A stretch of DNA of 64,000 nucleotides, taken from assembly GCA_004565275.1 (NCBI GenBank), contig SDOX01000001.1, forward strand, positions 434,001 through 498,000, in the 5' to 3' direction. Position 1 is the first letter of the stretch. The number at the start of each line of letters is the position of its first letter. A program made the position numbers and the translations under genes. The notes under the pieces were generated by a model. The model made no database searches, was not told where the DNA came from, and was given only the letters and a program-made list of their open reading frames with translations. Source of the stretch: Nannochloropsis salina CCMP1776 (lineage: Eukaryota; Sar; Eustigmatophyceae; Eustigmatales; Monodopsidaceae). Of this stretch, positions 37,775-51,325 are shown one piece after another.

Positions 37775-40599
37775 TCAAGGGAAGAAATCTGAAAAGGGGT
37801 TTCTCCGTCTCACTTCTTGATCTAAACTTAGGAAGAGCGGAGCAAGAAGCTGTTGTAAGGCCAGTCCCCCGATGAGGCCCAACTCCTGAGTCCAGGGCTG
37901 AGTCCCTGGCACCACCCCCCCGATCATGCGCATGTAGTCTCCTACGGCATCATCAGCGAGAGCCAGGGGACGACCCATGCTGAGCTTTGTAAGGGAAGAA
38001 GGGACACGCACATCCTCTTCTTCGCTTGACCGCCCGCCTCCAAATAGCCGGCGCGTTCCGCGAATCGTCCGTAGCCTCACATCCCGACTGTCTGGTATCT
38101 TAGCCATTCGCTTGGCGACTTCCAGGGCCCGCCACAGGCCGCCCTCGGCATCCACCAGGCCCAGGCGCCGAGCGTCCTCTCCTTTCCAGACCCGTCCTTG
38201 CGCCACAGCGTGCGCCTGATCCCACGTCATGTTCCGACAGAAGGCTGCCTTCTGCACAAAATCCTGGTAGCTGGAGGCGACATCCGTTTCAAAGTAGGCC
38301 CGCTCCTCCTCCGTAGGCAGGTGCCCAGGAACGAAAAATTTGCTGTACTTTCCGATCCCAAATGCCTCTTCATTCAGACCGATCTTCTCGTAGAGCTGTC
38401 GGAGCTTGAAAAGCACGGCCACGACCCCAATAGATCCCGTGATTGTCGTGTCCTCCGCCACGATGGCGCTGCAACCCATACTCAAGAAGTAGCCCCCCGA
38501 CGCGGCCACGTCCACCATGCTCGCCACGACGGGCTTGACAGAGCGAAGCTTGAGGATGCGCCGCCAGATCAGCTCCGACGTCAGAGCATCGCCTCCCGGA
38601 GAATCCACGCGCAGCACCACCGCCTTAACGCGCCGGTCCATCTCGGCCTGCTCTAGCAATTCCACAAGCCCTTTAGCATTGATAGCTCCGTTCTGACTGA
38701 TCTCCCCGCCCGCATTGATGACTGCGATAGTGGGTCCTCGCACGCCTGGCAATCCCGGGAGGATGTTCCGGCCCCGGCCCACGGCCTTGAGAAAGGCGCG
38801 CATCGAGAAGAGCCTGGCTGGCCTCTCCTTCCAACTCCAGGGAAAGCGGCGACCCCGATTGCGGGCAGAGACCATCTCCTTCACTTGATCGTAGTACAGA
38901 GATGCCTGAAAATGGCAAGGGTGTAGATTGATCAATACCTTAACTCGTGGCCCGGGCATGGGTCTTTCGCTAAAAAAAAAACACGGTGAAATGGAACGAC
39001 CGCCGGACACCTGCTATTGATAATTTTCCCATATTTCACGCTCACCGTGATGTATTTTCGATAGGCAAGACGAACAGGATCGGAGATGGGATCCTCCCAC
39101 AAGGCTAAGATCTCCTCCTTTGGCTTCTGCAGGTCTCGCGCCACACTATCCAGCCAGAAATCGGCTGTCTGGTTCACGAGCAGGGACTGGACTTCCCGGA
39201 ACTCCTCTGTCGAGTTGCGCCGGTTGATTGTGTCGCCGGCACCCTTGTAGGCCCCGATCCGCACCACCACGGGTTCCACGCCCACCTGGTCGAACACGCC
39301 CCTCACGAAGCTCGATGCCTGTCGTGCCGTGAAAATGGAGCGTTACGTGAGAGCCCGTGACAGCGGGCGACCTCGAACACCCGCGTATCAACCGCTCCCC
39401 CACAACTTGCCGACACAAAGCCTTGCAGGCGAAGACTCCCTCCCGGAGGCATGTAGATCTGTAGGCGCAGAGAAGCACCGAGAAAGGGGGAGATGAAGGC
39501 ACGTGAACGTCATTACAATGAGCCTAGCCATGAGCTCATGCATGCCCGCTGGTTCCCGGGGGAAAAGGATGTTAGATGAGAAGAGGCAGGCGATGTGTGG
39601 CAACATCCCTCATCCAACGCAAGGTTTGTGCTCTGATACCTCGTCACATCCCAGCGCGAGAAAATACTCCTTCTCAGACGCGCTGTCCATGTAGGCCACG
39701 AGCTGCTTCCCGCTCGCCTTGAAGTACTCCATGGACCGACGAAACTCCACCAGCTTCGCATACCCGCAGCTCAAAGGGCCGATCTTCAGGATCAGTGCTT
39801 TGACACGGGGGTCGTGAGCCGCCTTGATGAGCGGTGAGACTCCCTCCAGCCAGCCTATCGGTGGCTCCTGAAAGAGCTTCCCGAGGGTGGGAGGGCCGTC
39901 GTCCGCGAGCAGGTTCAGGTCTTCGCCCTTCAAGCTGGCGACCAGCACGCAGCCGATAGGCACCGGCTTTGTGAATAAAGGGAAGGGGTGAAAGCGCCGG
40001 CGCAGATTACTGGTGAAAGTGGGAAGCCATCCCGGAGGCTTGTACGTGAAGACTCGGTCTTCCCCAGAGGGGGGGTTCAGGACATCAGGGCTGGGCTGCT
40101 GCAGCCACGTCATGTTGGCCGCTGCGCTATCAAACTCTCCCAGCCGACTCGTGAACAAGACAGGGCCCTCCTCGCCAAGCCCAAGCTGTCGCTCTAGCTC
40201 CTCAATCTCGACCAATTCTCTCTTGACCTCCTCCGCCTCCGACGCGTCATTTTCGTCGCCCTTCATCCCTTCCTCAACTGCGGCCGTGATACCCTTCTCG
40301 ATCCATCCTCGCCGTGGAGGGGCTACGGGGCCCAGCCATGGCATTCGAAATATATTTTTATCTTGAAGCGGCTCAGTGTTAACCGCTGTAAAATTGGCCT
40401 TTGGATCGAGGGTTTCCACGATTGGCACCGCGTCTGCAGGGATTTTGAAGAACAGTCGCGTGTCACGAGCGTCTAGCCTTGCGGCGTTATAAACTGAAGA
40501 ATCAGAGTTCCACGAACGTAAAGCGGCGCTCTGAAATGCAGAGGCTTTCGTGATGAGCATTATCGGAAGGAGGAGGAGGAGGCCGTATGGAGAAGTCAT
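37775..40599 (-). CDS. sppA: Protease IV / signal peptide peptidase SppA, plastid-targeted
   Basis: Exons 40599-39640, 39458-39411, 39318-39046 and 38905-37775 join in frame (803 residues). The second intron (39410-39319) needs a GC-AG border: GTGTCG/GCAAGT...ACAG/GCATCG. Residues 1-22 are a signal peptide ending KASAF (F22), so the protein goes to the plastid. SppA is a serine protease with two tandem ClpP-like domains. The N-terminal half holds VKALILKIGPLSCGYAKLVEF and ASEKEYFLALGCDEIYMPPGG, where the Lys of EKEY is the likely general base by analogy with plant SppA. The C-terminal half has VVLRVDSPGGDALTSELIW and VAASGGYFLSMGC, whose Ser is the likely nucleophile, then ITGSIGVV. Plant SppA sits on thylakoids and is light-induced. 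The ~190-residue N-terminal linker is acidic and unusual. Confidence 0.92.
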
Positions 40600-41211
40600 T
40601 GTTCCTCGAGAACTTATTCGAACTTATCTTGTCGCTGTGACCAGTCTGCAGAGTCCCCGTCCTATCCCTACTCTGTGGAAATCAAGAGTCGGAGAAAAAA
40701 TAATTACCGTGCTTTCATCTGCCTGGTGGTGGACGGCCAGGTCCCAAGTGTTGCTGACGGGGTCTGACGCTCGCTACGCCGACGCTTCGCTTATCGTGCG
40801 AAAGCCTTCAACCGCAGGGCATGAAATCAGGAGGCGAAAATATTGGTGACTCACCCTTGTCGTGAGCATGCTACATCCTGGGAGGGGTGGAGGCCGTGCG
40901 GTCGCACTGGCATTCCGTTTGTTGAGGGTCAGGCGTACGCGTATCTCTTAATACAAGTCGCCTCTCCGACTGGGCTCGCATTTTCGTTATCTCGTCATCA
41001 GGACCCGCCCTCCTCGATATCGGCAGCGACAGTCAGAAAAGTGCCCCTATAATGATATGTGACATGAAGTGTATCCAGTACTTTGCGTGTACGCATTTCC
41101 ACCCTCCTGTATTCTCACAGGACTTTCACGGATTTGTCTATCCTTATCAGTTCCCGTCAGGTATGCTCGCCCTTTGACGAAACCTGGGACGTTGTGCAGG
41201 CCATACCAGTC
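40600..41211. promoter_or_regulatory. Divergent spacer, no gene seen
   Basis: About 610 bases head-to-head. The downstream frame is open from 41083 but has no ATG until 41212. Possibly includes a 5' untranslated exon (TCCCGTCAG at 41152-41160 could be an acceptor). Confidence 0.3.
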
Positions 41212-43172
41212 ATGAATCACGCATCAGAGAAGGATGAGGGACGGGCATTAATCTATAGTGGGAATGCTGACACGGCAAGCGGAAGGGGGGGATACGGAGG
41301 AGTGTCCACCGAGGACAACGGCAATCCACCAGATTTGGCGTCCACTTTCTACCACCAAAGCTCAATTTTTCATACCATGCGCAAGGGGTCAATTGTGGTG
41401 AGTCTACCAGAAGTTTGGTTGCGAAATAGTGATGTTGATCTGATTAGTCTTTTACCTATTTCATCGTAAAGGGGCATCATAGAAACCTTTCTGAAATTAT
41501 GCGAGGAACGCGTCGCCACCGATTGTACTGTAAGTCAAGTGGTGTGACGAGTTGAATGAAGGAGGCCGGGGAGCACATGCGTTCTGATTTCAGAAGGGGG
41601 TTGGTAAATGTCTTTATTTTCGGGAACGTAAGCCTCAAAAAACTTATCCCTTATGTGTGCTAACACTTCTTTTTCCAGTGGCCTTCTTCCTGTTTGCGAC
41701 CTCGGCGTTCGTCTTGGTTGCGATGCTGTCAAGAGGCGGCTGGACCTTAGGGCGCATTATCACAACTTCCGTCATGATGCCGCGTGTGGTAACATGTCCG
41801 CCGGCCCTGGCGGATTGGGAGCCGAACGCCGAGTGCAAGGCTTCAAAGATCGTCATTTTCAGCACCCGCATCAATTACGGTAACAAATTTATGGGCAGAC
41901 CACCAAGACCCGGAGTACATTCATGTTAGGAGCACACATGGCGGTGTCCTTCCTATCAATTGCCCCACCCCTTTACTACACACGCGCTGCATGCACAGGT
42001 CTCTTTGGCGACCTGAAGTACCTGACAAGCTCTGAGACCTCGGTGCACACCCAGGCGGAAGCCGCGGGCGTGGAATCTCGGGGCTTAAAGACGAGAGAGA
42101 AGGCTATTGTCTCTAGCAATATCCAAAGCTCTTACGACACATGGTGCGTTGTGAGACTCTGAAACGGCTTGTGGATGATAAGGGAAGGTGAGGCCTCAGA
42201 AGCCAAGACTTACGCCTAGTCGATCACACACACAGGGCAGCCAACTTCCCCGAGTATATGGATTACATCCACACGACAGAAAGCTGCTTGATCGTGAGTT
42301 TTCTCTCCACCGCACTATGCCTCATTTTGCTGGGGGTCATCAGCTTGGGCCTACCAGCCTCAGGACAGGTTTGTGGGGAGTAGGGCTCGTCGAGTGTGGC
42401 TGAGCGTCCATGTTCAGACACGATATAGACTATCTTAGTTGGAGGAGCATTCGATCCGCGAGTAGGGGCAGGAGTGAGGCGCAGGTGACATGTGATGTTA
42501 GGACCACGCTGTTGACCATGCAACCTGATCACGCTCTCTGACTTCGCGCTCGCAGGCCAAATTGGACACACTGTCGGCTGGCTTCTACGCGCTTGCCCTT
42601 TCGGCTCTTTGCCTTTTTGTAGGTTTGCTCGCATGGATGGTACGTGCCTTTGGAGTCTTAGAATTCCGCACGATTACCCTCCCATCTCCTTTGGCTGCCA
42701 AGGGACCGCTATCACATTTCCACACATGGTCTTTTAATCTGGTAGTCTATCTAGACATCGTCGTAAATTCTCGCGGCTCGTTTGATTTACGCTACTTATT
42801 GATGCACGCACGCGTCAAATGTAACAGGGAGTGCCGCTTTCTGCCTTCACGACAGAATGCCACCCTTCTGCTTTGCCTGGTGTCAATGGCACCGGCTTAA
42901 AATGGGCAGACACTAGCTCTGATTTCTACGGTGGGGCAATGTGTGTGCAGCTCGATGGCGGGCTCTGTTCAGAAAATTGCTCCACCACAAGCTCCGTTAA
43001 TCGGGGGGGTGGCATGTATGGCATCGCGGTGTTTTCCTGCTTGTTGCAGTGCGTCTGTCTCGTCTTCTGGGCGAAACTGCAGGAGGAACTATCGAGTGCG
43101 GATGATCAATCTCGCGGAGGACGTACTAGCTTTGGGACGATCACAAGTGAGGTGACACCTGTACTGTCGTGA
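41212..43172 (+). CDS. Unknown seven-exon membrane protein (358 aa)
   Basis: Exons 41212-41397, 41472-41529, 41679-41879, 41999-42143, 42236-42293, 42556-42639 and 42828-43172 keep frame at all six junctions and total 1077 bases, so the model is solid although no family is recognised. The N-terminal ~75 residues are polar. Membrane segments: LAFFLFATSAFVLVAML (about 83-99), AGFYALALSALCLFVGLLAWM (about 224-244) and MYGIAVFSCLLQCVCLVFW (about 301-320). Between the first two lies a hydrophilic domain (residues about 100-220, with MPRVVTCPPALADWEPNAEC and GLFGDLKYLTSSE). A Cys-rich loop (TECHP, GAMCVQLDGGLCSENC) between the last two helices suggests a disulphide-bonded lumenal loop. The layout loosely recalls tetraspan proteins but lacks their CCG motif. 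It is by far the most intron-rich unknown gene here. Confidence 0.75.
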
Positions 43173-43709
43173 AGTCGTGACCATCTCCCAGAAAGGGCCT
43201 TGGGACTGGGATGTTCCCATCGTTGGGAAACTGACGCATATGCTCGCGCTATTGCACCTTGACAACTGTTGGACAACTTAATATTGAACAGCGGCATAAC
43301 ATGTGTATCCTACATGCTGCTTAAGAAAGGCAGAGAGGTTAATAAATGTACATCATAGTCTCCATCCGCGCTATAAACATTCAACTACAACACATCCTCA
43401 CTTTGTGTTTCGGGAGAAAATGGAGTTAATAAACAAAAGCGCACAGGTCCTACTGTATTATGGATTTTCTTTTGGACATGGCTTAACAAATTTGTCATGT
43501 TTATTACAGGGCTTCACTCTGTATGTTACTACACAAACGGACCGTCTCTGGTTGTAGATTTCCAGACATCCTTTTTGACCGCACCACAGCCTATTCTAAA
43601 CGACTTTTGTATCAAGCATAACTGCATGCATCCACCGAGATCTGCAGCATGGAAAGGTCACAAACTACTTCACACCACTGCTTTGTATCGGTCAAGATAT
43701 TCACATAAT
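43173..43709. other. Convergent spacer, no gene seen
   Basis: A 537-base tail-to-tail spacer, AT-richer than average. No coding or RNA-gene signal recognised. Confidence 0.3.
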
Positions 43710-45292
43710 TTATGGATGAGCACTTGTCTGAGATATCTGCGTGCTTGCCAAGTCCATACCTAGCCGACACTGTACATGCAAATACTCGTCCATAGGCATC
43801 TCTTTGTTCGCAAGACAGACGCTACCTGCGTCATACTTGCCCTGTGTCATGCGTGCATTCGACACCAGGGCAGCGGTCTGCGCGAGAGAGAGGGCTTCCG
43901 CGAAGTATTTGTGAGCTCTTGCGTAGTCCTTCTCCAAATAAGCCGCCACCCCACAAAAATAATTGTTACGGGGGCTGCTAGCGTCAATCTGTTAAATGGA
44001 TTATGGGTGCAATGAGAAGCGGCTTTCAATTAAATGTCACAGGTGAGTTTGAGTCACCTGATGTGCCGTCTGGAAGCACTCCTTTGCCTTTCTCACGCTG
44101 CGCACGGGCATGGGGGCGTTCAGGAACATCATGCCTTTTATGATGAAAGGCGCGCCGCCTTTCAGCTCCGGGCTCTTGGCTAGCATTAAGTCAATATTTT
44201 TGAAGATGCGTGCCAGCAGCGCTTTGCGCCAAGGACAAAAGTCCAACGATTGAAGAGGAGGAGAGATTAAGCTATCCCGCATGAGAAGTGTGTGTGTGGC
44301 ACGACTAGGGCCCCCAAGCATGCACTTTCCTCATAAAACATTTACCACCCGGCTCACAACCCGTACTCACGTGCGGCCTTGACGAGAGAGGTGGTGGAGA
44401 CCTCGTAGCTGAGGGCCTCTGTCGCGTAGAGGGAGACACGGGCGTCGCGATGGTGATGCCCGTGTTCCTCCAGGCGGTCCATGATTTGCAATACCTCGGG
44501 GATATATTCGATGACCACGTCGCGCTGCTCAGCACTCAGCTTGGGCGAGGATCCATCGGCAGACGGAAGCATTCCCCCGTTCGTATGTTTCCTTCGATGA
44601 GGATGATGCGAGGGGCCCGGACAGTTCCAATATTAGAATTAGGGTCAGGCCATGGCCCGCAGTTCCCGTCCACCCCTCTCCACGAATCACAAAATCGAGA
44701 CCATCCTGGCCCTCTCTGTTATCAAAGCCGATTCCTTAACGATACCCCTGTCCTCCGTGTGTCTCAGTCCGTACCGTATGTTGAAGATTAGCGCCTCAGC
44801 TACCTCAAGTTGGACGTGGTGTTCCAGCTCCTTCAAAGCGCTGGAAAACTTATGCTTCTCCCGTCCTGCTAAATGTAGCAGGCTTTCAAGATGGCGGTTT
44901 CCGTGCTGGTGCGGGGTGATGACGAACGCACGTCGACCCATCGTGGCGAGGGATGCGGGCCCTCCGGCGTCTTGACGCAGACCTCCTGCATTATCATCCA
45001 CGTCTGGCCGGGCTAGCGGCTGAGCTCGACCGTCATTGTTTTGAGATTCCTCCGTTCCTAAAAAGCACCGCATCTGTCCCCGCCTATAACACCTCACTCG
45101 CAAACGGTCGCCTGACATGGAGGCCAACCAGGTTGAGGCAGACGGCGCTCCTGTTTTCCCGCTGGTTACAAAACAGCCTAGGCGATGCATGCCATGGACC
45201 TGGACGAGGCAGCAGAGTGTCATAATTAGATGCAGGAATACCATCCCAAATGACAGCATTATTCTCGAGTGTGACCTGACCAAAACGGCCAT
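43710..45292 (-). CDS. Unknown TPR-like protein with N-terminal signal (421 aa, four exons)
   Basis: Exons 45292-44691, 44591-44371, 44221-44058 and 43988-43710 join in frame to 421 residues. The first donor (GTGATT) is weaker than the rest. Residues 12-34 (MLSFGMVFLHLIMTLCCLVQVHG) are a signal peptide or anchor; a shorter start at 45259 is equally possible. The next 60 residues are Arg/Ser-rich. The body is helical: SSALKELEHHVQLEVAEALIF, AEQRDVVIEYIPEVLQIMDRLEEHG, LLARIFKNIDLMLAKSPELKGG, SVRKAKECFQTAHQ and NNYFCGVAAYLEKDYARAHKYFAEAL. The last two fit TPR helix pairs (Y-F-x-G-V-A-A-Y-x-x-K-D-Y-x-x-A). Helical repeat proteins of this kind are scaffolds. The compartment (ER, plastid) and partners are unknown. 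Confidence 0.68.
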
Positions 45293-45809
45293 AGAGACAA
45301 CTTGACAGCCCCTGGCCAATGCCTGGGAACGTGCCTTCCTGTCACGTCGCGAATTCAGGACCAGCGAGCGTCCTCACCTCTCAGTTAAGAGAACGTGTAT
45401 CCCTGATGGTGTGGGGTAGGGCGCAGAATGAGAGATAATGTCCTCCACGACCAAGAGAGTTGGGGTTTATCAGGGGCCAGGGCCCGGGAGTTTAAACTGC
45501 GTCGTCTCAGCGAGGCGCTGACTAAAGTACAGCCTTCCCCGCTCCACCCGATGCCTTTTTTCTCCCTCCACGACCTTTGGCCCCGAAGCCTGTGCGATCA
45601 GTCTCCCTGAGTATTATCAGCATTCCTTTCTATAACTCAAGCGCCGATCTTTGGGGCTATTTTCGAACAGAAGGCGAAGCTACAATCTCCACGGGACTTT
45701 TCGTGAGGCTTCTCTGCACTTTAGAAGGACGGATATTTCGACACAGAGGTGTCCTAATCTCAATCTTTCACCTTGAAATCAGGAGTGTTACCAAGGATCT
45801 ACGGTAATC
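45293..45809. promoter_or_regulatory. Divergent spacer before AlaRS
   Basis: A 517-base head-to-head spacer; no supported gene. Presumed shared promoter. Confidence 0.3.
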
Positions 45810-48800
45810 ATGAGCAACGGTGGAACGGCAGAGGATGTCAATGGTCTTCATGAAGGAGTGGCTGACTTGAGCATCGAAACAGGTGAGGTTGTCCCAAAGA
45901 AGGACGAGGAGGAGCAATGCGGCGAACCGCTTTGTACATGATCTCGGGGACTCGAAATCAAAATACCATTTGTGGACATTAATCGTGACGATATGTCTTG
46001 TGACTGCTTCTTACAAGGGTAGCAACCACTGTCATAAAACCGAAAAAGACACCTGAGTGCACTCTTTCTCCTCGCCATGTTTTTCCTCTATCTGAACGTG
46101 GTCGCCCGCGCACACGAACAGCTTGGTCCGCACGGCGCGTCCGACAAACGTTCATCGACTACTTTACTAACAAGAGGGAACACGTATTCTGGCCCTCCAG
46201 CCCGGTGGTGCCGCATGATGACCCCACCCTGCTCTTCGCCAACGCCGGCATGAATCAGTACAAGCCCCTCTTCCTCGGCATCGTAGATCCCAAGCTACCC
46301 TTGTCCAAGCTGACGCGGGCAGTGAACAGTCAGAAGTGCATCCGAGCGGGCGGGAAGCATAATGATCTTGAGGACGTAGGGAAGGATACGTACCACCACA
46401 CATTTTTCGAGATGCTGGGCAATTGGAGCTTCGGGTCCTACTTCAAAGAGGAGGCGATCGCCTGGGCCTGGGATTGTCTGGTCAATGAATTCGGACTAGA
46501 CCCTTCGCGTCTCTACGCCACCTACTTCGGGGGCAACGAGAAGCAAGGGCTGACCGCTGACGAGGAGGCGCGCAATATCTGGCTGCGGTATCTGCCTCCC
46601 AACCGCGTGCTCCCATTCGATTGCAAGGTAAGGACATGCAGGGTCGGGGGGACGGTCGAGCTGAGCGACAGGGGTATTCTATCAGTCATTACAACATCGA
46701 TGTGGGGCAATACGTGCTAATTCTCCCATCCCCCCGCCACGTTAGGACAATTTCTGGGAGATGGGCGAGACGGGCCCCTGCGGCCCCTGCACGGAGATCC
46801 ATTACGACCGACTCCCTGCGCGGGAGGTGCCTGAACTGGTAAACATGGACTCACCCGATCTGATCGAGATCTGGAACGTTGTCTTCATACAGTACAATCG
46901 CGAGGAAGGCGGGGCTCTGCGGGAGCTGCCGTCCAAGCACGTGGACACGGGCATGGGATTCGAGCGCCTGACCTCCATTTTGCAAGACAAACCCTCTAAC
47001 TACGACACAGACATCTTCATGCCCCTTTTCGACGCCATCCAGGAGCTGACAGGAGCGCCTCCCTACGCAGGGAAGCTGGGAAAGGCCGATCCCGAGAGCA
47101 GGGACATGGCCTACCGTGTGGTCGCCGACCATATCCGCACCCTGACCTTTGCCATTGCGGACGGGGCCGTCCCCTCCAACGACGGCCGCGGCTATGTGCT
47201 GCGCCGTATCCTGCGGCGAGCCGTCCGGTACGGAGCAAAAGTGCTGGGTGCCGCCCCGGGCTTCTTCTCAAAACTGGTGCACGTGGTGGTGAACCAGATG
47301 AAAGATATCTTCCCGGAGCTGGAGGAGAAGGAGAAAAGGGTCATGGAGGTGCTCGCAGACGAGGAGCGGGCCTTTAATCGTACGCTGGATCAGGGGGAGA
47401 AGCATTTCAAGAAAGTGGCAGACGAGCTCCTGCTTGCGGCCAGTCAGCGGGGGGGGGACAAAGGGGAGAAAGTGGCTTTCCCGGCCAAGGAGGCTCACTA
47501 CCTGTACTCGACGATGGGCTTTCCCGTGGATTTGACTGAATTGATGGCGGAGGAGAAGGGTCTCATCGTGGACAGAGCGGGTTTCGAAACCTTGCTGGCA
47601 GAGGACAAGCGGCTGAGCGCTATGGCAGCAGCGGCCAAGAAGGAGATGGGGGGAAAGGAGATGGTGCTGGAGGCAGAGCAGACGGCGTGGCTGCAGTCGC
47701 GCGGGGTGGAGATAACAGATTCAAGCCTCAAGTACGTGTGGCACCACGAGCCATCGGCGCGGGTGATGGCGCTGTACAAGGGCAAGGCTGTCGGTTTCGT
47801 GGAGGAGGTGACGGCCGAAGACGGCGTGGTGGCGGTGATCCTCAACACCACATCCTTTTATGCGGAGCAAGGCGGGCAAATTCACGACACGGGTGTCATA
47901 ACTAATCTGGACGGCACAGATACGCTGCGAGTGGATTCAGTACAAAGTTATGGCGGCTACGTCCTGCACATAGGACCCTTGGAATCGGGCGCGCTGCGGG
48001 TCGGGGATACGGCCACCTGCATGGTGGACTACGAGCGTCGAGCCCGGATCGCTCCCAATCACACGATGACTCACGTTTTGAACTACGCGCTGCGGCGCGT
48101 CCTTTTGAAAGGCGTCTCGGACGGATCAGGACTCTGCGATCAGAAGGGTTCAGCTGTGGACGATGAGAAACTACGCTTCGATTTTGCCTGGAACAAGGCG
48201 CTGACAAAGGAGGAGCTGGCCGAGGTGGAGACGATAGTGCGAGAACGTATAAGCCGAGAACTTCCTGTCCATTCGTACATCGCTCCCTTGGAGAAGGCCC
48301 TTCATATCAACTCGCTCCGGCAGGTGTTCGGAGAGCGCTATCCGGACCCCGTGCGCGTCCTGAGCGTCGGACATGAAGTACCCCCAATGCTTGAGGACCC
48401 GACCAACCCTGCTTGGCAAGATACGTCGGTGGAATTCTGCGGTGGGACACATCTCAGCAACACACGAGAGGCGGAGCGTTTCGCACTCATAGAGGAGACA
48501 GGTATCGCTAAGGGCATCCGCCGGATTACAGCCGTGACGAAGGACATGGCCCGGGCGGCGGAGGAGCTGGCGGAAGAATTTGCTGGTCTGCTGGCATTGG
48601 CAGAGGTCAAACCGGAGGAAGAACTTGAGGGGGAGGTCAAGATGCTTAATACACGTCTGGGTCCTCTTACCATCTCCGCGGTAGAGAAAGAGCGTTTTCG
48701 GACGGCGCTCGATGCTTTGCTGGCCCGGGTGAAGAAATTTAAAAAGGAAAAAGTGGCCCGGAGCCGAGATCTCGCCTTAAGTCGTGTGACTGAGATCGCG

Positions 48801-49142
48801 ACTGAGGCCGCAGTATCGGGAAGGTCAGTAGTAATCGAGCGTGTGGATTTTGGGACGGACGGTAAGATTGCCAAGGAGACTCTCGACAAGGCCTCTCAAA
48901 TCCATCCTAGTGGTTGTTTCCTTTTGATCAGCGCCGACGAGGACAGTGGAAAATTCGGCGTTTACTCAACTGCCCCCAAATTGGGCTCGCCCCTGGATCC
49001 TATCGCCTGGGTCGCTGCGGCTATCGAAGGGGCGGGAGGCGGTCGAAGTGGAGGAAAATCACCTCGCGGGCAAGGGGTGGGAGAAGGGTTGGAAAAGATC
49101 GGTTCAGCGGTGACAGCTGCCAAAGCTTTTGCAGGGGTGTGA
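45810..49142 (+). CDS. AARS: Alanyl-tRNA synthetase
   Basis: Exons 45810-45882, 46122-46627 and 46746-49142 join in frame to 991 residues. Class II catalytic core: [23 protein letters not shown] opens the enzyme, and [37 protein letters not shown] (motif 2 region) and [14 protein letters not shown] (motif 3) follow. The editing domain carries HTMTH (about 632-636) and, downstream, CGGTH (C758..H762), which together bind the editing zinc that clears Ser/Gly mischarging. The C-terminal DHHA1-like domain ends with a Gly-rich [13 protein letters not shown] loop. It charges tRNA-Ala. The 24-residue first exon ([12 protein letters not shown]) is acidic and shows no targeting signal, so the main product is cytosolic; an alternative first exon could add targeting. 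Confidence 0.95.
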
Positions 49143-50064
49143 GCTATAATGTACTTTTTTGACGGAAGGGCAGGAAGGCATCCAATGAAAAACAATGAGA
49201 AGGCGATTAAACGCGACATGAGTGGCCGCTGTAAGGTGTTGGTGCCTCACTTCTTCCGAAGGACACAGCAAAGCACATTTTGTACCTGTACCAATCAAAA
49301 AAGTGAAACATCGGGCGAAAGGCTTGAGAAGAAGACACCGAGTACTCGTGGAAAGCGGAGTTCAGGTCTGCATGGCACAAAGGATGCGATATGGGAACTA
49401 TCGGGAAAAGATAGAAGGAAAGCTGTCCGTAAGCCGTCCGATAGAATCACGTTATTTATAAGAGATAAGTCCACGGACCCCGTCGCCATGAGCATCAGCA
49501 AGTACACGTGAACACGCAATTCTAACTCTTTCGTTTTAAACGCAGTGGAAGACCCAAAAAATCCAAGGGATGTTTTTTAAAAATAAAAAATAAAAAAGGG
49601 CCTGTGATAAAGTAGACAGTGTCTTTTTTCCTTTTTTTATTTTCCATGACCTAGTTTTCAATTTCCACCACGTCCCGTTACCCTTCGACGCCGGCCTGGG
49701 GCCAAGAAGCATGCGCTCTGATATTTCTTCGCTACCTAGACAAGCCGTTCTCCCTTCTCACATTCCACCCCTTCCTCCAAGCGTAATTCCTCCGTTCATG
49801 CCATCTAAATTGTGCCTCAGCTCTTTTTACAAGTGCACGTGCCCCTCAGGAAACTGTGCCGGTTGCGACAACCTTTCTGAACTCCCCCTGCAACCCAGCA
49901 TCACCACGCGGAGAACTTTGTCGGAACACAAAACCAAAGGGGTCCCGAACGGCAGGTATGTCTCTGCGGCAGGATCATCCCTTCTCTTCCAGAAGCCATT
50001 CCCCGACGCGTGACATGCACCTCATTCTTTCTCTCCCGTCCACACATTCCACACCTTGCAATTG
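49143..50064. other. Long convergent spacer with AT-rich patch
   Basis: About 920 bases between AlaRS and Rab1 stop codons. The patch 49555-49650 is nearly pure A/T (TTTTTTAAAAATAAAAAATAAAAAA). A 120-codon plus-strand frame from 49149 has no recognisable features and begins right after the AlaRS stop, so I treat it as 3' untranslated sequence. Confidence 0.35.

Positions 50065-51325
<1,261 letters not shown>

Noticed and set aside
49149-49511. 120-codon frame after AlaRS
   Set aside because: Basic random-looking translation in the 3' region; no support.
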